A stretch of 64,000 bases of DNA from Cellulomonas alba (GTDB lineage Bacteria; Actinomycetota; Actinomycetes; Actinomycetales; Cellulomonadaceae): assembly GCF_030362835.1 (NCBI RefSeq), contig NZ_JAUCGQ010000001.1:186001-250000 (forward strand). The letters run 5' to 3'. Of this stretch, positions 38,716 through 46,887 are shown piece after piece. A model generated the notes under the pieces. The model made no database searches and was not told where the DNA came from. It saw nothing but the letters and a program-made list of their open reading frames with translations. Each line of letters begins with the position of its first letter. Within the stretch, counting starts at the first letter, position 1. Position numbers and translations under genes: made by a program.

Positions 38716-41225
38716 CGGCGGAGCCGCGCCCCACGTCGGCCCACCGGCTGCCCGCGCCGGGACGGCCGGTGCCGACCTCGACGTACCGGGTGCAGCTCGG
38801 CGCCGACCTCACGTTCGACGACGTGACGGCGCGGGTCCCGTACCTCGCGTCGCTCGGCGTGACGCACCTGTACCTGTCACCGGTCCTGCGCGCGGCGCCC
38901 GGCTCGACGCACGGGTACGACGTGGTCGCGCACGACGAGGTCTCGCCGGTGATCGGCGGCCGCGCCGGGCTCGACCGGCTGGCGCGTGCCGCGCACGACG
39001 CGGGGCTGGGCCTGGTGCTGGACATCGTGCCGAACCACATGGCGGTGCCGACGCCGGCATGGCACAACCGGCCGCTGTGGTCCGTGCTCGCCGAGGGACC
39101 CGACTCGCCGTACGCGCGCTGGTTCGACGTCGACTGGTCGGCGGGCGAGGGCGCGCTGCTCGCGCCCGTGCTCGGTGACCGCATCGGCGCGGTGCTCGCA
39201 CGCGACGAGCTCGCGCTCGACGAGGTCGACGTGCCCGGTGCCGGACCGACGACCGTGCTGCGCTACTTCGACCACGTCTTTCCGGTGCGGTCCGGCACGG
39301 AGTCGCTGCCGCTGGCCGACCTGGTCGACCGCCAGCACTACCGGCTCGCGTACTGGCGCGTGGCCGACGAGGAGCTCAACTACCGGCGCTTCTTCGACGT
39401 CGGCACGCTCGTCGCGGTGCGCGTCGAGGACCCCGAGGTGTTCGACGCGACCCACGCGCTCGTGCTCGAGCTGCTCGCCGACGGCACCATCGACGGCCTG
39501 CGGATCGATCACCCGGACGGGCTGGCCGACCCGGGCGGCTACCTCGCGCGCCTGCGCGAGGCGAGCGGCGACGCGTGGGTCGTCGTCGAGAAGATCCTCG
39601 AGGCCGACGAGGCGCTCCCGGCCGACTGGGACACCGCGGGCACCACCGGGTACGACGCCGCGTGGCGGATCGGCCAGGCGTTCGTCGACCCCGGGGGCGC
39701 GGCGCCGCTGGGGGCGCTCATGCACCGCGTCACGGGCGACTCGTCGGAGGACTTCCCGGGCGTGGTCGAGGCCGCGAAGCGCGAGGTGGTCGACGGGCCG
39801 CTCTACGCCGAGGTCCGGCGGCTGACGGCGCTCGCAGCGAGCATCTGCCACGACGACCTGCGCCTGCGCGACCACACCTGGCGGTCGCTCGAGGACTGCC
39901 TGATCGAGCTGCTCGTCGCGTTCGACCGCTACCGCGCGTACGTGGTGCCCGGCCGGCCCGTGCAGCCGGTCGACGCCGACGTGCTCGAGGCGGCCGCGCG
40001 CATCGCCCGGTCGCGGCTGTCGGTCGAGCGCGACGCGACGATGGACGTGCTCGTCGACCTGCTGCTCGGGCGCGAGGTCGGCAGCGCGGGCCGGACGCGG
40101 GGCGCGCGGCGCGACGAGCTGGTCGTGCGGTTCCAGCAGACGTGCGGCGCCGTCATGGCCAAGGGCGTCGAGGACACCGCGTACTACCGGTGGACGCACC
40201 TCGTCGGCCTGTGCGAGGTCGGCGGCGACCCCGAGCGGTTCGCCCTCACGCCGACCGAGCTGCTCGCGTGGGCGTCGCACCAGCAGGTCGGCTCGCCGCT
40301 CGGCATGACGACGCTGACGACGCACGACACGAAGCGCGGCGAGGACACGCGCGCCCGGCTCGGCGTGCTGTCCGAGCGGGCCGACGAGTGGGCGGCCCTC
40401 GTCGACGCGCTCCGCGCGACGAGCGCGCCGTACCGCTCCACGCTGCTCGACGGCCGCACCGAGTACCTGCTCTGGCAGACGCTGGCCGGCACGTGGACGG
40501 CCGACGGGCCCGTCGAGGGCAGCCGGCTCGAGGAGTACCTCGTCAAGGCGATCCGCGAGGCCAAGACGCACACCACGTGGACCTCGCCCGACCGGCGGTA
40601 CGAGGACGCGGTGCTGCGCGCGGCGCGGGCGGCCCTGGGCGACCCCGTGGTGCTCGAGCTGCTGAGCGGCTGGGAGCAGCGGACGCGCGAGGCGGTGCGC
40701 GCCGCGACGCTCGGCACGAAGCTCGTCCAGCTGACGTTCCCCGGGGTGGCCGACGTCTACCAGGGCACCGAGGTGCCGAACCCGACGCTGGTGGACCCGG
40801 ACAACCGCCGGTACGTCGACGTCCATCCGCTGTCCGCCCGGCTCGCGCGCCTCGACGACGGCGCCGGGCCGCGCGACCTCGCCGACGAGAAGCTGCTCGT
40901 CACGTCGCGCGCGCTGCGACTGCGGCGCGACCTGCCGGCCGCGTTCGTCGGCCCGGACGCCGGCTTCCGGCCGCTCGCCCACTCGTCGGGCAACACGCTC
41001 ACCTACGCGCGGACGGTGGCCGGGGAGCCGCGGGTCGCCGTGGTCGCGACGCGGCTCGCGACGATCGTCGAGCGGCTGGGCGGCTGGGCCGACCACTCGA
41101 TCGCGCTGCCCGACGGCGAGTGGCGCGACGTGCTCAGCGGTGCGACGCGCGCCGGCGGGGTCCGGCCGGTGGCCGAGCTCCTCGAGCGGCTCCCGGTCGC
41201 GCTGCTCGTGCAGACGGACGGCTGA
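38712..41225 (+). CDS. treY: Maltooligosyl trehalose synthase
   Basis: 837 residues, GH13. It rearranges the reducing end of maltodextrins from alpha-1,4 to alpha,alpha-1,1. Motifs: STYRVQLGADLTFDDVTARVPYLASLGVTHLYLSP at the start (read in parts), IVPNHMA, DGLRIDHPDGLADP (nucleophile), WVVVEKILEADEAL (acid) and TTLTTHDTKRGEDTRARL. The long insertions and family length separate it from amylases. Overlaps glgX and lies 1 bp from treZ. Confidence 0.95.
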
Positions 41226-41226
41226 C

Positions 41227-42999
41227 GTGCGGCCGCGCGTGTGGGCACCGACCGCCGACCTCGTCGAGCTCGTGCTGGAGCACGCCCGGCACGTGATGCG
41301 TCCCGAGGATCGCGGCCCCGAGGACGAGGGCTGGTGGGTGTCGGACACCGACGTCGCGCCCGGCACCGACTACGCGTTCTCGCTCGACCGCGGTCCGGCG
41401 CGGCCCGACCCGCGCAGCGCGTGGCAGCCGCACGGCGTGCACGGACCGAGCCGCGCCTTCGACGCGGGCGCGTTCGCGTGGAGCGACGCCACGTGGCGCG
41501 GCCTCGACGTGCGCGGTCGGGTCCACTACGAGCTCCACGTCGGCACGTTCACGCCGGAGGGAACCCTCGCGGCGGCCGCCGGGCGGCTCGGCGCCCTCGC
41601 AGAGATCGGCGTCGAGGTGGTGGAACTGCTGCCGATCGCGGCGTTCGACGGCGACCGCGGGTGGGGCTACGACGGCGTCGCCCTCTGGGCGGTGCACGAC
41701 GCCTACGGAGGTCCCCGTGCGCTGCAGGCGTTCGTCGACGCCGCCCACGCGCTCGGCCTCGCCGTGTGCCTCGACGTCGTGCACAACCACCTCGGCCCGA
41801 GCGGCAACTACCTCGCCGAGTTCGGCCCGTACTTCACGGACGCGCACCACACGCCCTGGGGTGCCGCGCTGAACCTCGACGGCCCCGGCTCGGACGAGGT
41901 GCGCCGCTGGATCTGCGACGGCGCGCTGCGCTGGTTTCGCGACTTCCACGTCGACGCCCTGCGGCTCGACGCCGTCCACGCGTTGGTCGACGACTCGCCG
42001 CGCCACGTCCTGGCGCAGCTCTCCGACGAGACGGCGGCGCTGGCCGCGACGCTCGCCCGGCCGCTGTCGCTCGTCGCCGAGTCGGACCTCAACGACGTGG
42101 TCTCGCTGACGCCGACGGCGGCGGGCGGCTGGGGCATGACGGCGCAGTGGGCCGACGACGTGCACCACGCCGTCCACGCGCTGCTCACCGGCGAGCGTCA
42201 CGGGTACTACGTCGACTTCGGGTCGCCGCAGACGTTGCGCAAGGCGCTCACCGACGTGTTCGTCCACGACGGCGAGTGGTCGACGTTCCGCGGCCGGCCG
42301 TGGGGCCGACCCGTCCCGCCGGACGTCGACGGCCACCGGTTCGTCGTCTTCGCGGCCAACCACGACCAGGTCGGCAACCGCGCCGTGGGCGACCGCCCGT
42401 CGGCCACGCTCGACGCGGGACTTCAGGCGGTGGAGGCGGCGCTCGTGCTGCTGTCGCCCTTCACCCCGCTCCTCTTCATGGGCGACGAGTGGGGCGCGAG
42501 AACGCCGTGGCAGTTCTTCACCGACCACCGCGACCCCCAGCTGGCGCGCGCCGTGACCGAGGGTCGGCGGGCCGAGTTCGCGGGCCACGGCTGGTCCGGC
42601 GACGGCCGCGAGCCTGATGTCCCCGACCCGCAGGACCCCGCGACGTTCGCGCGCAGCACGCTCGACTGGTCGGAGCGCGACTCGCCGGACCGCGCACGGA
42701 TGCTGGCCTGGACCCGCCGGCTCACGCGCCTGCGCGGGGAGGTCCCCGACCTCGGGTCCGGCGACCGCAGCTCGACCGACCTGTCGTGGGGCGGCGCCGT
42801 CGACGACGCTGGGCGGCCCGCGTGGCTGGTCGTCCGGCGAGGGTCGGCGCTGGTCGTCTGCAGCCTGGCGCCGTCGCCCGTGGATGTGCCGCTCGGGCGC
42901 GCCGGGTGGACGGTGCTCGCGTCGTGGAGCGGCGAGGACGCGGCTCGCGGCGAGCGCGTCGCGATGGCCGGCCGTTCGGTCGCGGTGCTCGCGCACTAG
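41227..42999 (+). CDS. treZ: Maltooligosyl trehalose trehalohydrolase
   Basis: 590 residues from the GTG directly after the treY stop; a longer frame runs back into treY, but RVWAPTADLVELVLEH is the normal family N-terminus. It cleaves trehalose from maltooligosyl trehalose. GH13 residues: DVVHNHLGPSGNYL, DALRLDAVHALVD (nucleophile), LVAESDLND (acid) and FAANHDQVGNRA. With glgX and treY it makes trehalose, a compatible solute, from glycogen. Confidence 0.95.
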   Translation: MRPRVWAPTADLVELVLEHARHVMRPEDRGPEDEGWWVSDTDVAPGTDYAFSLDRGPARPDPRSAWQPHGVHGPSRAFDAGAFAWSDATWRGLDVRGRVHYELHVGTFTPEGTLAAAAGRLGALAEIGVEVVELLPIAAFDGDRGWGYDGVALWAVHDAYGGPRALQAFVDAAHALGLAVCLDVVHNHLGPSGNYLAEFGPYFTDAHHTPWGAALNLDGPGSDEVRRWICDGALRWFRDFHVDALRLDAVHALVDDSPRHVLAQLSDETAALAATLARPLSLVAESDLNDVVSLTPTAAGGWGMTAQWADDVHHAVHALLTGERHGYYVDFGSPQTLRKALTDVFVHDGEWSTFRGRPWGRPVPPDVDGHRFVVFAANHDQVGNRAVGDRPSATLDAGLQAVEAALVLLSPFTPLLFMGDEWGARTPWQFFTDHRDPQLARAVTEGRRAEFAGHGWSGDGREPDVPDPQDPATFARSTLDWSERDSPDRARMLAWTRRLTRLRGEVPDLGSGDRSSTDLSWGGAVDDAGRPAWLVVRRGSALVVCSLAPSPVDVPLGRAGWTVLASWSGEDAARGERVAMAGRSVAVLAH

Positions 43000-43018
43000 G
43001 GCCGGACAGTCGAGCGGC

Positions 43019-43045
43019 GCGCGCGTCCGTCATGCGGACGTGCGC
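43019..43045 (+). terminator. Terminator after treZ
   Basis: GCGCGCGTCCG pairs with CGGACGTGCGC (one G-U pair) around a 5-base loop, 20 bp after the treZ stop. Confidence 0.6.
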
Positions 43046-43163
43046 TGAGGCTGCGCCCCCTGCCGCCGGCGCGGTGATGAGCAACGCTCGAGACGACCGG
43101 GGCCTCGTGATCGCCGATGCCCACTCTGGCCTGTGGATGTCTCTCCAGGTCAGAGCCCGATTG

Positions 43164-43175
43164 GTACACTTGTAC
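43164..43175. promoter_or_regulatory. Short palindrome upstream of the HNH gene
   Basis: GTACA-CT-TGTAC, flanked by TTG and GAATCGAA, lies 23 bp before the ATG at 43198. It is AT-rich for this genome and may be an operator or part of the promoter. It resembles an SOS box only loosely. Confidence 0.45.
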
Positions 43176-43197
43176 GAATCGAATGGAAGGCGGAGAC

Positions 43198-44610
43198 ATG
43201 GACGGCAGCACGGCCGAGGCCGCGACGTCTGCGTCTCCGCTCGCCTCGGATCGAGCGTCCTCACGCCCCCGCGACCTGCCCGCCACGGGCCTCCGCTCGA
43301 GCGACCTCGTCGAGCTGCTCGAGTCCTCCGACCCGGCCGATCTGCACGAGCTGGACCTCCTGGGCGCGGTCGCGGGCTGGCAGCAGGTCATCGGCCAGGC
43401 GCTCGCCGCCCAGGCCGGGGTGGTCGCCGAGCTGATGGCCCGTCGGCCGGCCACGTCGTCCTACCCCGTCGACGATCTGTGCGCGCTCGCCACCACGTCG
43501 TACGGCGCGGGCGCGCTGATCGCCCGCGGGGACGGACTGCGCGCGCATCCGCTGCTGGCCGATGCGCTGCGCACCGGCCTGCTGGACCAGCGCAAGGTCG
43601 ACGTGCTCCTCGACGAGGTGGCGCGGCTGCCGCGCGACGCGGCGGACGGCGTCCTGCGGGCGGCACTCGACGACGCGGACGGGATGACCGCACCGTTCCT
43701 GCGACGCCGTGTCCGCCGGCTCGTCGCCGCCGTCGACCCCGAGGCCGCGACGAAGCGCGCGGAGAAGGCGCGTAGCGACCGGTGCGTCCGGCTGGACTGG
43801 GCGGGCGACGCGATGGCGTGGGTGTCCGCGCTCCTGCCGGCCGCCGACGCGGTCGCCGCGTTCTCGGTCGTCGACACGCTCGCCGATGCCGCCCAGAGCG
43901 ACGGCGACGACCGCACGCTCGCCCAACGTCGCGCGGACGCGTTCGGCGACGTGTTCGGCGCGATCCTGGCCGACGGTCGGACGCCCGCGGGTCAGCGCCT
44001 GCCGTCTCGGCAGGGCGACGCACCGGGGATCCACCTGACGCTCGCGGCCTCGACGTGGGTCGGCGACGACGACATGCCCGGCGAGCTCGCCGGCTACGGA
44101 GCGATCCCGGCCCCGATCGCCCGCGAGCTCGCGGCTGCGGCGACGCGCCTCCGGCGGGCGGTCATCGACGAGGAGGGCCACCTGCTCGCCCTCGGCCCCC
44201 ACCTGACGCGGACGCCCGACCCTGCGACCGGCTACCGACCAGGCGCCCCGCTGCGCCGGTTCGTCGTCGCGCGCGACGAGTCGTGCGTCTTCCCCGGGTG
44301 CAGGCGGGCCGCCGAGAAGTGCGACCTCGACCACATCGAGCCGTACGACCACGACCGGAGCCCGGTCGAGCAGACGATCGCGTCGAATCTCCCACCGTTG
44401 TGCCGACATCACCACCGGTCGACGACGCACCACGGCTGGCGGATGCGCCGAGACTCGCAGACCGGCGACGTCCACACGACGACCCCGGACGGCATCACCT
44501 ACGTGCGCCCCGCGACGACGATCCTGCTGACGCGCTCGGCGTACGAGCACGCTCTGGCCGGCCCCCCGGACCGGGCCGAGCCGCCGCCGGAGCCGCCGCC
44601 ACCGTTCTGA
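43198..44610 (+). CDS. DUF222 and HNH-endonuclease domain protein
   Basis: 470 residues from the ATG at 43198, which has AAGGCGGAG upstream; open frame extends to 43117. The DUF222 region occupies most of the protein (ELDLLGAVAGWQQVIGQALA, LLDQRKVDVLLDEVARLP). The HNH motif lies at the end: DESCVFPGCRRAAEKCDLDHIEPYDH, NLPPLCRHHHRSTTHHGW (read in parts), with zinc-type CxxC-like cysteines. Such genes occur in many copies in actinobacteria and have been linked with mobile elements; their role is not established. The tail is Pro-rich. Confidence 0.9.
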   Translation: MDGSTAEAATSASPLASDRASSRPRDLPATGLRSSDLVELLESSDPADLHELDLLGAVAGWQQVIGQALAAQAGVVAELMARRPATSSYPVDDLCALATTSYGAGALIARGDGLRAHPLLADALRTGLLDQRKVDVLLDEVARLPRDAADGVLRAALDDADGMTAPFLRRRVRRLVAAVDPEAATKRAEKARSDRCVRLDWAGDAMAWVSALLPAADAVAAFSVVDTLADAAQSDGDDRTLAQRRADAFGDVFGAILADGRTPAGQRLPSRQGDAPGIHLTLAASTWVGDDDMPGELAGYGAIPAPIARELAAAATRLRRAVIDEEGHLLALGPHLTRTPDPATGYRPGAPLRRFVVARDESCVFPGCRRAAEKCDLDHIEPYDHDRSPVEQTIASNLPPLCRHHHRSTTHHGWRMRRDSQTGDVHTTTPDGITYVRPATTILLTRSAYEHALAGPPDRAEPPPEPPPPF

Positions 44611-44634
44611 GGTCGCCGCGAGGACGGCCGAGGC

Positions 44635-45402
44635 TCAACCGCGGCCGCGCACGCGGTCGATCTCGAGCCGGGGCACGTGGTCGCGGTCGTCCGCGCTCGC
44701 CCGGTCGGGGAAGTCGAACACCGCGAGCATCAGCTGGAGCGGGTAGGTCGGTGGCGCGGCGCACGTGCGGACCGCCTCGCCGTCGACGGTCGTCTCGAGC
44801 ACCGACGCGTCCCAACGCGCGCCGTAGGTGTGCCACTCCGTGACGTCCACCGGCAGCCGCGGCGCGGCGAAGTCCTCCGTGACCGCCGGGTCGCGGAACC
44901 GGTGCAGCCCGCTGCCCACCGCCGCCGAGCGCCCCGGCTCGACCGCGTCGCTGAAGATCTCGAAGACGCAGATCTCGGCGCACCGCTCGGGTTCGTCCTC
45001 GAGGCCGACGAGCCACGCGGAGACCATCGAGCGACCCGCGACGTCGGCGCGTGCGCGTACCTCGACCCAACCGGGGCCAGGTGTCCAGCCCGCGAACGGC
45101 TCCTGCGCCTCCCGGACGCGCAGCCCGTCCCGGTACGGCTGCTGCCCGCGCGTGGTCCCCACAGCGCCCGACCAGCTCGCCGTCTGGACGCCGCTCACCC
45201 GTAGCGCCGGCTCGTGGTCGCCGGCGCACCACAGTCCCTGCGCGGGCGGGATGGTCAGCACGAGGCAGGAGCCGCGCACCGCGTAGGTGGCCGCCGACCG
45301 GGCGCGCGAGCTCCACGCGGGCAGGTAGTGCGGGAACCAGACGGCTCGATCGAGGTCGGTGCCGCCGAAGTCGTCGTCGAGCTCCCCGCCGCGCGGCTGC
45401 AT
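44635..45402 (-). CDS. GH16-like concanavalin-fold protein with altered catalytic motif, no signal peptide
   Basis: 255 residues. The overall pattern follows glycoside hydrolase family 16: WTPGPGWVEVRARADV, AWLVGLEDEP, the active-site strand EICVFEIFSDAVEPG, VDVTEWHTYGARWDASVLETTVDGEAV and PLQLMLAVFDFPDRA. Classical GH16 enzymes have E-x-D-x-(x)-E; here the middle Asp is Cys, with both Glu retained. There is no secretion signal, unusual for an extracellular glycanase. It may be a weak hydrolase, transglycosylase or binding protein. It is alone on its strand, ending 24 bp from the convergent HNH gene. Confidence 0.7.
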   Translation of the reverse strand: MQPRGGELDDDFGGTDLDRAVWFPHYLPAWSSRARSAATYAVRGSCLVLTIPPAQGLWCAGDHEPALRVSGVQTASWSGAVGTTRGQQPYRDGLRVREAQEPFAGWTPGPGWVEVRARADVAGRSMVSAWLVGLEDEPERCAEICVFEIFSDAVEPGRSAAVGSGLHRFRDPAVTEDFAAPRLPVDVTEWHTYGARWDASVLETTVDGEAVRTCAAPPTYPLQLMLAVFDFPDRASADDRDHVPRLEIDRVRGRG

Positions 45403-45460
45403 GGCTCAGTCAAGCGCCTCCCACCGGCGGGGGCGCGGCATCACGTGACGCCCGTGTCGG

Positions 45461-46525
45461 TCAGCCGACGAGCGCCGCTCCGTCCGCGGCGAGTGCCCCG
45501 AGCCGCGAGAGCGCGCGCAGGTACTTCTTCCGGTACCCGCCCTCCAGCATCTCGGGCGAGAACAGCACGCTCTCCCCCGCACCGCCGAGCAGCACCGGGA
45601 CGTCGCGGTCGTACAGCCGGTCCACCAGGACGACGACGCGCAGCGCGACGTCCTGCGTCGGGACCGCGCGCAGGCCGGTCAGGCCCACGAGCCGGACGCC
45701 GTCGAGCAGCGCGCCGTACCGGCTGGGGTGCACCGTCGCGAGGTGGTCGAGGAGCGCGCCGAAGTCGTCGAGCGTCGCACCCTCGTGGTCGCCCGCGGCC
45801 GTGCGCACCTCGTCGTCCGCGAGACCCTCGGCGTCCGTGACGACCGAGCGGTGCCGGAAGTCGTCGCCGTCGATGCGCAGCACCTCGAACCTGGCGGCGA
45901 GCGCCTGGATCTCGCGCAGGAAGTCCTCGGCCGCGAACCGGCCCTCGCCGAGCGATCCGGGCAGCGTGTTCGACGTCGCCGCGAGCGAGACCCCGCGGTC
46001 GGCGAGCTCGCGCAGCAGGCGGCTCATCAGCACCGTGTCGCCGGGGTCGTCGAGCTCGAACTCGTCGATGCACACCAGCCGCTTGGCCGCGAGCGCCTCG
46101 ACGGTCGGCAGGAAGGCGAGGGCCCCGACGAGGTTCGTGTACTCGACGAAGGTGCCGTACGCGGTGCGCTCGACGCCGACGGCGTGCGCGAGCGCGGCCA
46201 GCAGGTGCGTCTTGCCGACGCCGAAGCCCCCGTCGAGGTACACGGCGACGGGCTCGACCTTGTGCCGCCGCCAGAACCCCGCGCGGCCCGAGGAGTCGAC
46301 GACCTGGAGGGCCGCTCGCTGGAGCCGCGCCCGCGCCTCGGCCTGCGACGGGTGGGCCAGGTCCGGCACGTACGTCTCGAACGAGGCGGCCGCGAAGTGC
46401 CGCGGCGGCACGAGCTCGGCGATCAGCCGGTCGGGCGCGACCACGGGCCGGCGGTCCGTCAGGCTCGCGGGGCCGGTCGCGCGGGGGGCAACGCTACGGT
46501 CTGCGTCTGCGTCCGGGGCGATCAC
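45461..46525 (-). CDS. zapE: ZapE/AFG1-type ATPase
   Basis: 354 residues. Walker A in YLDGGFGVGKTHLLAALAHA, Walker B in KRLVCIDEFELDDPGDTVL, and SNTLPGSLGEGRFAAEDFLREI and FRHRSVVTDAEG typical of the AFG1/ZapE family. In E. coli ZapE acts on FtsZ late in division; other members assist membrane protein quality control. The role here is by homology only. It is divergent from the sulfate operon. Confidence 0.9.
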   Translation of the reverse strand: MIAPDADADRSVAPRATGPASLTDRRPVVAPDRLIAELVPPRHFAAASFETYVPDLAHPSQAEARARLQRAALQVVDSSGRAGFWRRHKVEPVAVYLDGGFGVGKTHLLAALAHAVGVERTAYGTFVEYTNLVGALAFLPTVEALAAKRLVCIDEFELDDPGDTVLMSRLLRELADRGVSLAATSNTLPGSLGEGRFAAEDFLREIQALAARFEVLRIDGDDFRHRSVVTDAEGLADDEVRTAAGDHEGATLDDFGALLDHLATVHPSRYGALLDGVRLVGLTGLRAVPTQDVALRVVVLVDRLYDRDVPVLLGGAGESVLFSPEMLEGGYRKKYLRALSRLGALAADGAALVG

Positions 46526-46704
46526 GATGGGCCAGCCTACGTCGGCGGGGCGTGGGTCTCGTCGCGGACCTCACCCCGCCCGAGAAGCCGATCTGGACGG
46601 CCGTCCCAGATGTCGGCGCCCAGATCTCACCATCCGGACCCGTCATCGACCGATGCCGATCCGTCTGTCAGCCTCGTCACGTGATCTCCGCCGGGTACGT
46701 CGCC
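46526..46704. other. Intergenic region between zapE and the sulfur leader
   Basis: Holds the divergent promoters of zapE and of the sulfate-assimilation transcript. No clear promoter elements or repeat could be assigned. Part of it is an open frame continuous with the leader peptide, including two further Cys codons. Confidence 0.5.
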
Positions 46705-46773
46705 ATGTGTCGGCCGTGTGCCGTCGCGGCGCGCTCGTGCCTGTGCATGTGCTGCTGTCCGCGGACACGCTGA
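46705..46773 (+). CDS. Cysteine-rich leader peptide of the sulfate-assimilation operon
   Basis: A 22-residue ORF from ATG to TGA with seven cysteines (positions 2, 5, 12, 14, 16, 17, 18), ending in CLCMCCCPRTR. A GTG at 46681 in the same frame would give 30 residues. It ends 114 bp before sulfite reductase. Runs of Cys codons just before sulfur genes are the hallmark of ribosome-stalling attenuation, known for cysteine-tandem leader ORFs in mycobacteria. When Cys-tRNA is scarce, a stalled ribosome would change folding of the downstream RNA. Coding is inferred from composition and position; the ribosome site is weak. Confidence 0.7.
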   Translation: MCRPCAVAARSCLCMCCCPRTR

Positions 46774-46842
46774 CCCGCCCCGACCCCCACACCCGGGCGC
46801 GCGGTTCGCGTCCGAGGAGCAGGTGATCACCCCCTGCGCCCT

Positions 46843-46877
46843 GGAGGCGGCTGCACGCCCACGATCCCCTCCGGAGG
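46843..46877 (+). promoter_or_regulatory. Candidate attenuator: alternative pairing that masks the sir ribosome-binding site
   Basis: GGAGG at 46843-46847, CCCCTCC at 46866-46872 and the sir Shine-Dalgarno GGAGG at 46873-46877 lie in order. The pyrimidine block can pair with the first GGAGG, freeing the SD site, or occlude the adjacent SD site. A small hairpin (GCAGG/CCTGC, about 46820-46836) lies between the leader and these elements. The switch is inferred, not demonstrated. Confidence 0.45.
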
Positions 46878-46887
46878 TACGCGCCCC

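Noticed and set aside
43164..43180. LexA/SOS box upstream of the HNH gene
   Set aside because: The actinobacterial SOS consensus GAAC-N4-GTTC is not met; the site reads GTAC-N4-GTAC. Kept only as an unnamed palindrome.
44495..45316. Alternative minus-strand gene opposite the HNH 3' end
   Set aside because: An Arg/Gly-rich shadow of the GH16-like gene in another frame, with no domain or ribosome site.
46552..46704. 73-residue protein covering the leader region
   Set aside because: The N-terminal part has no ribosome site and no family pattern; only the Cys-rich end, from 46705 (or 46681), fits a leader peptide.
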